Source: Siphonodentalium dalli
Lineage: Eukaryota > Mollusca > Scaphopoda > Gadilida > Siphonodentaliidae
DNA: 64,000 nucleotides
Reading direction: 5' to 3'
Assembly (NCBI GenBank): GCA_032622095.1
Contig: CP136068.1
Span: 160,107,465 to 160,171,464 of the forward strand
Part shown: piece by piece, positions 23,970 to 36,727 of the stretch
Position numbering within the stretch: the stretch's first letter is position 1
Layout: each line of letters opens with the position of its first letter
Program-made: the position numbers and the translations under genes
Notes under the pieces: model-generated
What the model was told of the DNA's origin: nothing
The model's database searches: none
Seen by the model: only the letters and a program-made list of their open reading frames with translations

Positions 23970-26900
23970 ACCTATTTGCAAACGACAACCTATTTTATAT
24001 ATATACGTTATATCCTTACACATACATAGTTATAATTTATCAGCGACAACCTATCAATACTTATTTGCAAACGACAACCTATTATATATATATGCTTTGT
24101 ACCAGGCTATACCCCATGTACATCTGTATTTACCCATATAAGCCTTGTGTGACAGTATACATGCATTTTCTTACATGTATATATTATTTGTTGATTTCTA
24201 TATCTGTGCTATAATTGCCACTCCATACCATATAAACTGATGCCACCTTATGTGTTTAGTTAGCTGCCCCCCCCCCCCCCCCCCCGGTGAGGATGTCGCA
24301 ACATTACCAAGGTCTACAGGATAACCGCGTATTACGATATATGTCGTTACTTGCCATCATTCTATACATGTATCACAATAAGATATCTTTAATACACTCG
24401 ATTATAGACCATTTCCCGTTTATCTGGTTGCATTGTTATCTAGAAAGGAGAAATAGACAATATAAGATCGGCAGACAAAAGGTTAAAAGCACCTGTGACG
24501 TCGTATTCAGCACGCGATTACGCTGTTTCGCACGAGACATAAAGGCTAAGGTCGTTTGGTTGTTTTGTTTTCGGTCAGAATCGAAAATACTCTCTGTGTG
24601 TTTCCTTAATCCATTACCAATTTAGTGATTATTTAACTATATATTACTTCTGGTTATACATCAAATAATAATCTACACAGACATTCAACACACCATTCGT
24701 GGAATCGGAGATTATTCATGGAATCGGAAATAAGTTACTTGATGAACACTATTTTGAAGACTGTTACAAATGACGATTTACGGAATCGGGAATAATTTAC
24801 GTCAGTGGTAAGCAATAATATGAAAACTGTTTACAAAATACAGAAATCAATATGTAGAGCGCACGTAGCTCAAGTAATTTGATTTAAGTTCAGCACATTA
24901 TTCTTATAAAAATATACACCTATGGTTTCTAGCTGTAACCTTTTAAAATTAATCTGTGTTTCCCATTCATTCATTGTTGGTACAGACAGTGTATTATTAT
25001 GCCCCCGACTTGAAGTCGGCGGGTATATAGTCGACGTCCCCGTCCGTACGTCCGTGCGTCCGTCCGTATTAACGTACGTCCGTCCGTACAAACATTTAGC
25101 ATTTTTGTTCAGCAACCGCGGGGCGGATTTAGCTGATAATTGGTATGGTGATAGAGCAGCATGGGGGAACAGCTACATGCATAGCGCGGATTTCGTCCAC
25201 CCATTTTCACCAAAGTTATGGTCCTTTTTTGACTTAGAAAATTCAATTTTGTCCATCCATACAAACATTTTGCATTATTGTTCAGCAACCGCTGGGCATA
25301 TTTAGTTTATATTTGGTATTGTGATAGAGCAGCATGGAGGAACAGCTACATGTATAGCGGGGGTTTCGTACACCCATTTTCACCAGGGTTATGTCCCCTT
25401 TTTTAACTTAGAAAATTCAATTTTTGTCTTGTTTTTTTGGGGTTTCCAGATGATAGCGTGAGCTTTGGTGGTACGATTGCAAATCCCGTATTTTTGTGGA
25501 TCAGTTATATGAAAATACATGTCAAATGCAAATTTGGGTATGATCTGATGATTTTTGCCAGAGTTATGGCCCTTTTTTCAACTTATAAAATTTGAATTTG
25601 CTTGTTTTGGGGTTTCCGGATCGCTTGGTTTTGGGTTTCCGCGTCCATGCTTAATCCGAATTGCTACAGTCGGGGGCTCATGCCACGCGACAGCGACCTC
25701 TTGTTTGATTAATGATTATACAACACTGATTTCTAAAAATAAAAGTATAAATTCGTTTATGATTCGCATCTATGCGTAGCTGCTATGGTATAACGTATAC
25801 ATGTTATATATTGTTTTCTGACTATAACAGGATCACATTAACTGTTGATTTCCATTCATTTCTAGCTGTAAACCATAAGAGTATTAAATAACATCCATAG
25901 GGACGGGCCCATTCATCATACTCCCCTGGAAGCCTTGTTCTGTCGGTAATTTAGATAGGATCACGGATAAAAAAATCCGGGCTCGAGCTGGCTGTACAAA
26001 CTGATGTATTGCAGAAAAGGGCCGAAACATCACGTGACATGCGCTTAGTGTGTTACAGAGTCAGCAACCTGCAACTGAAGATGATCTTATCAAACCATTT
26101 TGACATCTTTTCAACTCATTGGGAGTCTATTTCCAAAATTATCTAAATTCTAACTTTGGCATAAAATAAACTTTTAGGGGTACGTTCAAAAACTCTTTTC
26201 AAAATTCCAATAAACCGCTCCAGAATCCAGCTTCCATTTCAAAATTTATATCACAAGAACGAGGAGCAATTTGTCTGCGATAAATTGGGACCTTGGTCAT
26301 CATTAAACTAGCCTCTCTTCTTGAATATGCCTATAGCAGACATCCTTCTCTTTCTCGTGTCATCCATAACTTTAGATACCACATTCATTACAAACTGATC
26401 TACATGTATTACGAACGGCATTATTAATTAACAACTACTAATAATGATTGATATATGATATACATATAGTCATCTCCAAACCGCATACTAATTATTTTTG
26501 AAATATAATTCCCACTTACATGTATACTAAGTATAGAATCTAACCATTTATATTATGTTCCAAACTCATAAGGTAATAATATAATGATGTTGGTAAGTAC
26601 ACTGTAACTTGCATACATCTTTGACACAGGAAGATGTATTACCCTATGTGGCACATCTAAATTCATTATTTGGAATCGTGGTTAAGTGGTTATACACTGG
26701 TTTACCACCACATAAATATCACATAATCATATACTGCAGACAATTCAAGAATTGAATATGTATAGATTGTAAGATGTGTATATGCATACACCTATTTTAT
26801 ACACATATCACGTGGACAAATTACATATATGACGACAGAATGATCGGCCGTTTTACTATCCTATATCCTTTGTTGACTTATAGATAGCCGAGGGATAACT

Positions 26901-27002
26901 CTCGGTTACCAGCTGATCCTTCATACTAGTATTTTCCTGCTAGTCCGGGGGGTCAGTGTGGTTCTATCCACCCAGTCTGAGATTACTAGATCTGACATCA
27001 CC
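23970..27002 (+). repeat. inner direct repeat B, copy 2 (3.03 kb)
   Basis: Partner of 14314-17204. Retains the 44-bp and ~107-bp stretches missing from copy 1. Its right end (CTGACATCACC) abuts outer repeat A copy 2 directly at 27003-27006, removing the outer TIR of the hairpin MITE. Confidence 0.9.
25002..25706 (+). repeat. GTCCGT-rich dispersed repeat (mollusc-type), copy 2
   Basis: Copy of 15310-16016 carried within inner repeat B copy 2. Differs by a few substitutions and short indels. Confidence 0.6.
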
Positions 27003-27005
27003 TTT

Positions 27006-27973
27006 GCCATCTCCTTTTAAAACCAATATAATATATTCAGCAAATGAATGAATTTGAGCCATGGATTAGTGCAAAATACACTTGTATGCTCTACGAACGA
27101 GGCAAACAACATGGTAATTACAATGAAAATGAATTTATGACTCCGTCATATATTCATTTTCATTATAATTAGCATGTTGTTTGCATCGTTAATAGAGCAC
27201 ATACTTGTATTTTGCACTCATCCATGGCTCAAATTCATTTATTTGTTACATATATTCTGTTGAGTATAAAAGGAGATGGTCCCACAAATGGTCGAATTTA
27301 GTGTACAGTGCCCCTTTAACAAAGTACGGTTATTGAGCGAACTCTCTCTTTCTCCAGCTTTAAAGCCGACAGAGTGAAACAGGACGATACAAGAAAACCA
27401 TAATCAGAATTGGTAACGCCCTCAAGATCATATTATTAGCCATAAATATAAATTATAATATAAAATAGATTGGTTAAATGAATGCACCACCTCAGAATTC
27501 CGTTAAAACAACTAATCCTTCAAAATATTACAAAAAACTACGGCTTATTACTGCAGGTTTCTCATTCACCACACCAGAAAGCTTCTAAATGCGGATCAAA
27601 AATCGGAGGCACTGTGTTCCCGCCATTAAATCTTCAAGTGTGCATGACCCAGCCATTGTTCACACCTAAACATCGAAAGCAATTAGCGCGGTCATGATAG
27701 TTACATATTGCAACTATAAGACATCCAGCGAATACACACCCCACGAAAACCCGAAATGTGTTGTCCTGCGAGATATCACATCGTTATAGCTCAATTTGAG
27801 ACGGCCAGATTAGCCTTCCTATACAATATCCTAAAACAATAAAGCTTCTCAAATCATCGGCATAGTCAGTAGCACTTTCACGAACTCGGACATCGACACT
27901 TTCTAATCGCTCTACATAAGTATGGTCAGACCTATCATCGAATACTTTAACTCTGCGTGGAGCCCACATCACA
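27006..27973 (+). repeat. outer direct repeat A, copy 2 (968 bp)
   Basis: Partner of 13347-14314. Here the 3' LINE codons run on past 27973 into the rest of the reverse-transcriptase relic, so this right edge is the undisturbed one. The left edge is the disturbed one (MITE truncated). Confidence 0.9.
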
Positions 27974-28423
27974 AATATCAAAGCATTGTGTTAGAGATAT
28001 ACAAGGAAAAGCAATGAAACTAGTTCGTCAAATCAAAACGCTATGCTACCGAGACATAATGATAAGACTCAATATGATGTCTTTAAAATATCGAAGATTT
28101 AGGGGAGATCTAATCGATGTATATAAACTGTTGAATGGGCATTACAATATCAATGTTTTGTGACCTATTAGAAAGACATTCATCAGGAAAAACAAGGGGA
28201 CATAATAAAAAGCTACAGATGCCCATACAAGGCCATAGGAAAATATTTCTTCACGCAGAAGGTGGTAAATAGCTGGAACCCTCTGCCAGACTTCGCTGTT
28301 AAGGCTCCAACACTCGATCAATTCAAAATAGGGATCTACTGCAAATTGTCACACCGATCAGCACCAATTAACGAACCGTGGCTGACTCGGCTGTATCCGA
28401 CTAACCTCTTTAAAATCAATTGA
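27846..28423 (+). pseudogene. LINE reverse-transcriptase C-terminal relic
   Basis: Plus-strand codons spread over three frames. The blocks are SSTFTNSDIDTFYSLYISMV and RPIIEYFNSAWSPHHKYQSI, then, after a shift near 28010, KYRRFRGDLIDVYKLLNGHY. The third set is TRGHNKKLQMPIQGHRK and, after another shift near 28240, VVNSWNPLPDFAVKAPTLDQ. This order (VRP.IEY...W.PH, KYRR.RGD.I..YK, TRGH..KL, V..WN.LP) is the classic C-terminal tail of non-LTR ORF2 proteins of the CR1/Jockey-like group. At least three disabling changes. A partial second copy of its last ~100 bp follows at 28519-28620. Confidence 0.85.
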
Positions 28424-28518
28424 GATATACGCACCCGTTCCCTCACTAAAATTAACATATTTCGACCATTTTAGGGGACCTCCGCGAATTCGGGATCGTC
28501 GCAAATTTACCTCCGCAA

Positions 28519-28830
28519 ATAGGGGACCTACTGCAAACTGTCACACCGATCAGCACCTAATTAACGAACCGGTGGATGACACGGCTGTGTCATACTACAC
28601 TCTTTAAAATACGTATCAAGTCACATATGCATTTTACAAATTATATTTTTCATTTCTTCTATTTGTAATTGGCATAGCTTATCACAAACCAAAATCAACG
28701 ACAATAATCGAAATTGAAATTCCAACTACACCTTTTACTGGTCTCGGGGTCGCACTACAACTTTTAATGCGTCCCAAAATAAATGGAAAAACCCATTATC
28801 TATAAATAAAACGCCCAGCGAACCATAGCT
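28519..28830 (+). mobile_element. LINE 3' tail, partial duplicate
   Basis: Repeats the end of the preceding relic (GGGGACCTACTGCAAACTGT, CACACCGATCAGCACC) and then runs into the 3' region shared with the minus-strand tails at 18.8, 22.3 and 23.4 kb. Confidence 0.6.
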
Positions 28831-28935
28831 ATTTAGAATCTCTAGATTAGATACACCGGTGGCGTAATGACCGTCTAATAATGCGTTCATTAATTATGAA
28901 AGTGTACAGCCGGTAACACGCACACATCTGGATAT

Positions 28936-29143
28936 AGTGTGCCTGCCGTTTGCAGAATGAGGTCCCCAGATGGTGAATTTAGTGACGCTATGCCGCATTC
29001 TGGTGTTAATTTGAGACTATAGATATTTCACGAAAGATAATGCCTAAGCAGAATGAGGTTCACAGAGTGTGAATTTGGTGATTAGCATTAGCAAATTTAC
29101 CCTCTGCGTACCTCATTCTGCAAATATCAGACACACTGTTGGT
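28936..29143. mobile_element. ~208-bp MITE-like inverted repeat
   Basis: The ends are imperfect inverted copies sharing AGTGTG(C/T)CTG, TTTGCAGAATGAGGT, CAGA and AATTT. An extra internal GCAGAATGAGGT is present near 29048. No target duplication called. Confidence 0.55.
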
Positions 29144-29964
29144 GTAAACAGTATTTAATCCATATAATTCATGAAGTAGTTAAAAGTTATGGTGTAGAGG
29201 GAATTCGACAGCAAGTAGACAGCTTATATGTGTCATCTCAGGTTATGGTGTGACCACGCCCACAACGTGAGCACACTGTCCAATCTGCTCGCGGAATACC
29301 AGTGTGAACGTCAGAATACCAGTGCTCCACAGGATAATATCATTGTTTTTAAGCGATGTAATGGTATCATAATTAGAACTGGACGGCTAAATAACGACAC
29401 AAAAGGCAATGGAAAGGTATATACGATACATTTTGCATTTACCCAATGGAGAGGTCACCTGGTGATGTTCAGTTCGACTCTGGGCGATCTGGCCTTTGTT
29501 AAAGCAGAACAATAGGGTGTACAAACTCGTAGGGGGAGGTCAAATGTTGCCCTAATCGGTATTCTAGTGCGTTTTGTTTAATTCCTGAGCATAACCTGGG
29601 GACTTTTTTATAAAATTCCGACAGCGGAATATATCGGCAACACGTGCACATCACGTTTAAATGCAATTTTCCGAACGTGTACAGTTGCTGAATAATTACA
29701 TTATAAAATGCCAAAATATGTTATATAAAAAAATTACCTATGTCCACATAGTAGTGAACATCCATACGTAATTTAATTAACATCCAAGCGCTACTGTTCA
29801 CGTTATGACCTGAACAGACGAAAATAATTACTGAACAGACGAAAATAAATACTGAAATATTATCATGTTGGATGTTATGCTTAGTTTATTAACTTGTGTT
29901 CATTGTATACCGTCGATATCCACACAGTTACTTCAAACCCAATAAAACTCAAACTCAGTTAATT

Positions 29965-32900
29965 TAACCCAATGTTTAGTTACACAGTTCGGTTACTATA
30001 ACCCAATGTTTAGTTACAAAGTTCGGTTACTATAACCTAATGTTTAGATACAAAGTTCGGTTACTATAACCCAATGTTTAGTTACTTTAACCCAACGTTT
30101 AGTTACTTTAACCTAATATTTAGTTACTTTAACCCAATGTTTAGTTATTTTAACCCAATGTTTAGTTATTTTAACCCAATGTTTAGTTACTTTCACCCAA
30201 TGTTTAGTTATTTTAACCCAATGTTTAGTTATTTTAACCCAATGTTTAGATACTTTAACCCAATGTTTAGTAACTTTAACCCATTGTTTAGTTACTTTAA
30301 CTCAAATGTTTAGTTACTTTAACCCAATGTTTAGTTACCTTAACCCAATGTTTAGTTGCGTTAACCCAATGTTTAGTTATTTTAACCCAATGTTTAGTTG
30401 CGTTAACCCAATGTTTAGTTACTTTAACCCAATGTTTAGTTACTTTAACCCAATGTTAGTTATTTTAACCCAATGTTTAGTTACTTTAACCCAATGTTTA
30501 GTTACTTTAACCCAATGTTTAGTTACTTTAACCCAATTTTTAGTTACTTTAACCCAATGTTTAGTTGCGTTAACCCAATGTTTAGTTACTTTAACCCAAT
30601 GTTTAGTTACTTTAACCCAATGTTAGTTACTTTAACTCAATGTTTAGTTACTTTAACCCAATGTGTAGTTACTTTAACCCAATGTTTAGTTACTTTAACC
30701 CAATGTTAGTTACTTTAACCCAATGTTTAGTTACTTTAACCCAATGTTAGTTACTTTAACCCAATGTTTAGTTAATTTAACCCATTGTGTAGTTACTTTA
30801 ACCCAATGTTAGTTACTTTAACCCAATGTTTAGTTACTTTAACCCAATGTGTAGTTACTTTAACCCAATGTTTAGTTACTTTAACCCAATGTTTAGTTAC
30901 TTTAACCCAATTTTTAGTTACTTTAACCCAATGTTTAGTTGCGTTAACCCAATGTTTAGTTACTTTAACCCAATGTTTAGTTACTTTAACCCAATGTTAG
31001 TTACTTTAACTCAATGTTTAGTTGCGTTAACCCAATGTTTAGTTACTTTAACCCAATGTTTAGTTACTTTAACCCAATGTTTAGTTACTTTAACCCAATG
31101 TTTAGTTACTTTAACCCAATGTTTAGTTGCGTTAAACCAATGTTTAGTTACTTTAACCCAATGTTTAGTTACTTTAACCCAATGTTAGTTACTTTAACCC
31201 AATGTTAGTTACTTTAACCCAATGTTAGTTACTTCAACCCAATGTTAGTTACTTTAACCCAATGTTTAGTTACTTTAACACAATATTTAGTTACTTTAAC
31301 CCAATGTTTAGTTACTTTAACTAATGTTTAGTTACTTTAACCCAATGTTAGTTACTTTAACCCAATGTTTAGTTACTTTAACCCAATGTTAGTTACTTTA
31401 ACCCAATGTTAGTTACTTTAACCCAATGTTAGTTACTTTAACCCAATGTTAGTTACTTTAACCCAATGTTTAGTTACTTTAACCCAATGTTTAGTTACTT
31501 TAACACAATATTTAGTTACTTTAACTCAATGTTTAGTTACTTTAACTAATGTTTAGTTACTTTAACACAATATTTAGTTACTTTAACTCAATGTTTAGTT
31601 ACTTTAACCCAATGTTTAATTACTTTAACCCAATGTTAGTTACTTTAACCCAATGTTAGTTATTTTAACCCAATGTTAGTTACTTTAACCCAATGTTAGT
31701 TACTTTAACCCAATGTTAGTTACTTTAACCCAATGTTAGTTACTTTAACCCAATGTTTAGTTACTTTAACCCAATGTTTAGTTACTTTAACACAATATTT
31801 AGTTACTTTAACTCAATGTTTAGTTACTTTAACTAATGTTTAGTTACTTTAACCCAATGTTTAGTTACTTTAACTCAATGTTTAGTTACTTTAACCCAAT
31901 GTTTAGTTACTTTAACTCAATATTTAGTTACTTTAACTCAATGTTTAGTTACTTTAACCCAATGTTAGTTACTTTAACTCAATGTTTAGTTACTTTAACC
32001 CAATGTTTAGTTACTTTAACCCAATGTTTAGTTATTTTAACCCAATGTTTAGTTATTTTAACCCAATGTTTAGTTACTTTAACCCAATGTTTAGTTACTT
32101 TAACCCAATGTTTAGTTACTTTAACCCAATGTTTAATTACTTTAACCCAATGTTTAGTTACTTTAACCCAATGTTTAGTTACTTTAACTCAATGTTTAGT
32201 TACTTTAACCCAATGTTTAGTTGCGTTAACCCAATGTTTAGTTACTTTTAACCCAATGTTTAGTTACTTTAACCCAATGTTTAGTTATTTTAACCCAATG
32301 TTTAGTTACTTTAACCCAATGTTTAGTTACTTTAACCCAATGTTTAGTTACTTTAACCCAATGTTTAATTACTTTAACCCAATGTTTAGTTACTTTAACC
32401 CAATGTTTAGTTACTTTAACCCAATGTTTAGTTACTTTAACTCAATGTTTAGTTACTTTAACTCAATGTTTAGTTACTTTAACCCAATGTTAGTTAATTT
32501 AACCCAATGTTTAGTTACTTTAACCCAATGTTTAGTTACTTTAACTCAATGTTTAGTTACTTTAACCCAATGTTTAGTTACTTTAACCCAATGTTTAGTT
32601 ACTATAACCCAATGTTTAGTTACTATAACCCAATGTTTAGTTACTTTAACCCAATGTTTAGTTACTTTAACCCAATGTTTAGTTACTTTAACCCAATGTT
32701 TAGTTACTTTAACCCAATGTTTAGTTACTATAACCCAATGTTTAGTTACTTTAACCCAATGTTTAGTTACTTTAACCCAATGTTTAGTTACTTTAACCCA
32801 ATGTTTAGTTACTTTAACCCAATGTTTAGTTACTTTAACCCAATGTTAGTTAATTTAACCCAATGTTTAGTTACTTTAACCCAATGTTTAGTTACTATAA

Positions 32901-33057
32901 CCCAATGTTTAGTTACTTTAACCCAATGTTTAGTTACTTTAACCCAATGTTTAGTTACTTTAACCCAATGTTTAGTTACTTTAACCCAATGTTTAGTTAC
33001 TTTAACCCAATGTTAGTTAATTTAACCCAATGTTTAGTTACTTTAACCCAATGTTAA
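29965..33057. repeat. 3.1-kb minisatellite, 20/21-bp unit
   Basis: About 145-150 head-to-tail copies of TTTAGTTACTTTAACCCAAT plus G (21 bp), mixed with a 20-bp form lacking one T. The left-edge units are 34 bp long, with an additional AAAGTTCGG segment. Variant units (GCGTTAACCC, CCAATTTTTAG, CACAATATTTAG) recur at fixed distances, for example 30532 and 30906, giving higher-order blocks of about 374 bp. Long open frames of FSYFNPM or LVTLTQC repeats are artefacts of the 21-bp period. No spacers, so not a CRISPR. Confidence 0.97.
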
Positions 33058-33297
33058 GTTACTTTTTTACTTTTTTAGTCGGATTCGGTTTTCTAAGCGT
33101 TGCCAGGGTTAGAGTCTGACTGATGTTTATTTACATTCAACCCAATTGTGTATTCTTATTTCCTATGTATTTTCATACTGTACGACGTAGTTGGTTTACG
33201 ATAGAACTTAAATGTCGACAAAACCTGCGATAATTAGCACTTCTGAATGTTATTATTTTCATTAGAACATTACGATTGGATTACAAAGTTTTCTTAA

Positions 33298-33477
33298 CCT
33301 TTCAGTACCAGGTCCGAGTTTTGTATCAACCCATATACCCTGTGCCAATGCATTCTCTTTTATATGCGAGTCGACCATAGGTCGCCTCGCATATATAAAA
33401 GAATGCATTGGCCTAACAATTTTTCATCATTTGTTATTATTTTTTATCGGCTGGCACTACCCCTGGCACTGAAAGAA
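33298..33477. mobile_element. 180-bp TTAA-flanked MITE carrying one 67-bp palindrome
   Basis: TTAA at 33294-33297 and 33478-33481. The inverted ends share CTTTCAGT(A/G)CCAGG, a piggyBac-like build. The interior holds CCCTGTG followed by the 67-bp palindrome at 33345-33411 and an AT-rich stretch. Only one palindrome is present, where the two-palindrome elements have a mirrored pair. Confidence 0.7.
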
Positions 33478-34700
33478 TTAAGAACGGCACGTAAACGTAT
33501 GTGTATGGAATAGCGTATCCGTATTGGTTGAACCGAACCACCCTGCGATGGCGTTTGTCACAGTCCGAAGGGGATAAGTTCTTAGGCACTCTTGCTTTAT
33601 AAGTACCCATCATGTACGTACATATTGCTATAGGAAAATGGCCATAGGCAATATCTATACGAGCAACATTTGACTATATTTCGGTGGTCATGTTACCATG
33701 GTTACGAGTTCGGCGTTAGTCTTTCTGGAAACGCTTGACATTTCCAAGAAAAAATATAATTTGTATTTAATTACACGACAACCATGATGATAGTATGCTA
33801 CCCAGCTTAAGCTTGGCATGGGTTGTTCCGTTCGTTGCTTATGGTAACGAAAATAGTCCAGTGGCCTTACATTGTTGTCGTTGATTTGTCGAATTATGTC
33901 AAAATTAGCCATTTTATTTAGAAACTAAAAATCCGATGTTAGAGGTCCGTGCCAAATCCACAATAAAAATATCACACCGGTCTGGTGTGTCCTAGGGTCA
34001 ATGAATACAACAGTAGAAAGAAATGTCGAGGGTTCGTGAGCGAAGAGTCGATATATATTGTTCGAAAACGGTGCACATACCTAACACCATTATTCCTCCT
34101 TACAGTTATATACAAACAACGTAACAATTGTGTCGATTACTAGACGGGAGTTACTTCAGTTTAATGGCTAATGGGCGGTAGAAAATCTTAATATGTTCTC
34201 ATAACCCCTGTGTGACGCACTTCTGTTCGTCACTAACCATTCTTGAAATCGATTTACCGATAACTTAACGTTCAGAACGTCTTTCGGATGATGAAACTAG
34301 TTTGTGTCGTCGGACTGAAAGGTCGCTTAAATCAACCCGTGTATGTGAGAGTGACATTTGCGTACGTAAAACAGATGGTGCCACGACGCTGTTAATTGTG
34401 AGTACCTTACTCGTATTTAAATTGGCGCATTAATAGTATTAGCGCACTCGTCGATGCTCGAATTTAAAACTGATCGAAAAATAGTATGACTCCCTAATAA
34501 GTTTATCGTAAAAGCGGGACAAATAAAGGGCTTTCTGATTTAATTGACATACATGTAAACAAGTGTTTTTTAAGTCAGTAAACTGTATATTACGATGGAC
34601 GTTGGTGTCACTTAAGTAGCTCGAATTAATGTCAGTGATGCCCATTGAAATACTAGAGTCACTATTGGACCAGCGCAAGTGTAGTATATCTTGAATTATA
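33478..34700. other. no supported feature
   Basis: Mostly unique sequence. Short frames only, none recognisable. Confidence 0.3.
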
Positions 34701-34703
34701 TTT

Positions 34704-34856
34704 ATCTTCACAACCATATAATTAGCTTCACAACCATATAATTAGCTTCACAACCATATAATTAGCAACCATATAATTAGCAACTATATAATTAGCAACC
34801 ATATAATTAGCAAACCATATAATTAGCAACCATATAATTAGCAACCATATAATTAT
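34704..34856. repeat. 15/20-bp tandem repeat (CAACCATATAATTAG)
   Basis: Three 20-bp units with CTTCA prefix followed by about six 15-bp units CAACCATATAATTAG. Confidence 0.95.
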
Positions 34857-34883
34857 CTGTGTGTGCACCCGATCCGCTTAGAA

Positions 34884-35542
34884 ATGGCTGCGGACACACG
34901 TACCACAGTAGCGATGGCATAGTAGGTGTGACAATTTATTATGGTGGAGTTTGTTGACACTTGGTCCGTCATAATTCTGTGCCATAGCTATCCATGTCGC
35001 CCGCTGATTTTCCGCACAATGAGTCGACTGGACCAATTAACCATTGCTTTTGACCTAGGTTGATCTCTACTCATTAAGTTTTGCTAAATTGTATTCACGA
35101 CGATATATGTAATTGCACGATAGATCGTCCAGAATTGTGTTTGACCGTGGCCTGGTGACAATTCCTCATTGACTCACATAGCATTATTGTGGTACGTTTT
35201 TTTATATGATCTCAATGCATGCATGTTTATCTACTTATATTAATGTCATTAATAAGAACAATCATGGCTGTTGAGATGGGTTATCCATTAAGTTATCAAG
35301 TGGACTTGTGTCTCAGCATGTAAAATATAACACTGCGTTTTGAGTAAAGACATTCAGGTATATACATCATTGAGAGATCGACCGTCGCTGGTAGAGCTTG
35401 GTAGACTCATTGTGCGAATTTGCAGAGGGCGACATGGCTTTCTATGGCATATTAATTATGACAATCAATTGTCACCAAACTCCACCATAATTAATTGTCA
35501 CACCTACTATGCCATCGCTACTGGTACGTGTGTCCGCAGCCA
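34884..35542. mobile_element. 659-bp long-TIR element
   Basis: About 100-bp inverted ends starting ATGGCTGCGGACACACGTAC and continuing CAGTAGCGATGGCATAGTAG, GTGTGACAATT and ATGGTGGAGTTTG. The core is unrelated AT-rich DNA. A fragment is present near 12600-12680. No target duplication is clear. Confidence 0.75.
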
Positions 35543-36727
35543 TTATCATATATCGATACTGAATTGCTGATACTATTTACCATTTATAGATACTTAATTG
35601 TGTACCCTATACGCCCACCGAACACCATTACGTTCTATAAATATTAATGCTGAAATGACATGGTCACAACATGACGATTATATTGAATGACGGATATATT
35701 CAGAAATCACAAAATAAAAAGTATAGTTTATAAAAGCGATTATTTTAAAGAGAGTTTATTTTCGGAGAAATTTAAATTGACTAAATAACGGAGACTTTCT
35801 GAACTGATTTAAAAACAATTTATATGGCTTTTTATAAAAAGCCTCTTTTTTTCTCGATAACGTGACTTTAAAGAATAAACCCAAACCTCGCTAAGCCAAA
35901 GTTGATAATTTTTGGAGTTAAAGAAAAACTCTCGAATGCGTTTTTAGCTACCTCTTTAGAATAAAAACATAATTAAATTACAGGAAGCTGATCAATAAGT
36001 GTAGCGGTAATAAATGTATACTATACAAACATACATGAGAGTTGAACATATTTTGTGGAACAATAAGCGCCTATATGCTGTCAGTGCAAATATATTACTC
36101 ATGAGTTCCAAAAAGAGGAGTCACAAAGAGCGACTAATACAGATTGACTTAATCTGTGTTTGCAAAAAAACAGCATGTACGTGTAATCATGTCTGGCAAT
36201 TCCCAAATATAGCTAAAATAGCCATATGTAGATATTGTAGCTACATATGGCTATTGGTGAAGGATGAATCTGCTTGCAGAGAGATAACATTCAATCATTT
36301 AAATTTACAAGAACATAACATGACTATCCTCTTAGAGATTAATATTGTTTGTCATGTATAATTAACAACATATTCCAACACTGTTACTTTTTCCTGACAA
36401 CTGTACCTCAATAAAAGAACAATAGATCATATATGGGTGGATCTGAGTCCCATATCATACAGCATAACCAATTCCTATACAGATGCATGTGCTTAACTAT
36501 GCTTCTTTGATATTCCGCTAGCTGGGGCAACCGAAATGTCATCGGTAGTGGTTTTATAAGTTGTAACAACACCTCGCGGTAATACTTACATACAAATTCA
36601 AATAGGTAAAATATTGTTTTACGATAGACAACATTTATGTAGTCCACAATAGCTACATTTATTTGTTGTAGCTATAATTGGGAAGTGTTATACCTGGTAA
36701 TTGACTTCTGTGATTAGTGCTATCGGA
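35543..36727. other. no gene supported; one small hairpin
   Basis: A 115-codon frame at 36014-36361 has no domain I recognise and includes an inverted repeat (ATAGCCATATGTAG ... CTACATATGGCTAT, 36219-36256), so I do not call it coding. Confidence 0.35.

Noticed and set aside
13347-27973. Uncollapsed haplotype (false duplication) as the reason for the two long repeats
   Set aside because: A haplotig duplication would keep the same A-B order in both copies. Here the order is A-B then B-A with different flanks. An assembly error of another kind is still possible and is listed as a refutation test.
29975-30100. Possible interstitial telomeric repeat (TTAACCC)
   Set aside because: The canonical TTAGGG/CCCTAA hexamer is absent. 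TTTAACCCAATG is only superficially similar.
29965-33057. Long open frames of FSYFNPM/LVTLTQC repeats, or a CRISPR-like array
   Set aside because: The frames exist only because the unit is 21 bp. They switch frame at every 20-bp unit. There are no unique spacers, so it is a minisatellite, not CRISPR and not a gene.
36014-36361. 115-residue frame with several cysteines
   Set aside because: Contains a DNA hairpin and has no recognisable fold. Not supported as coding.
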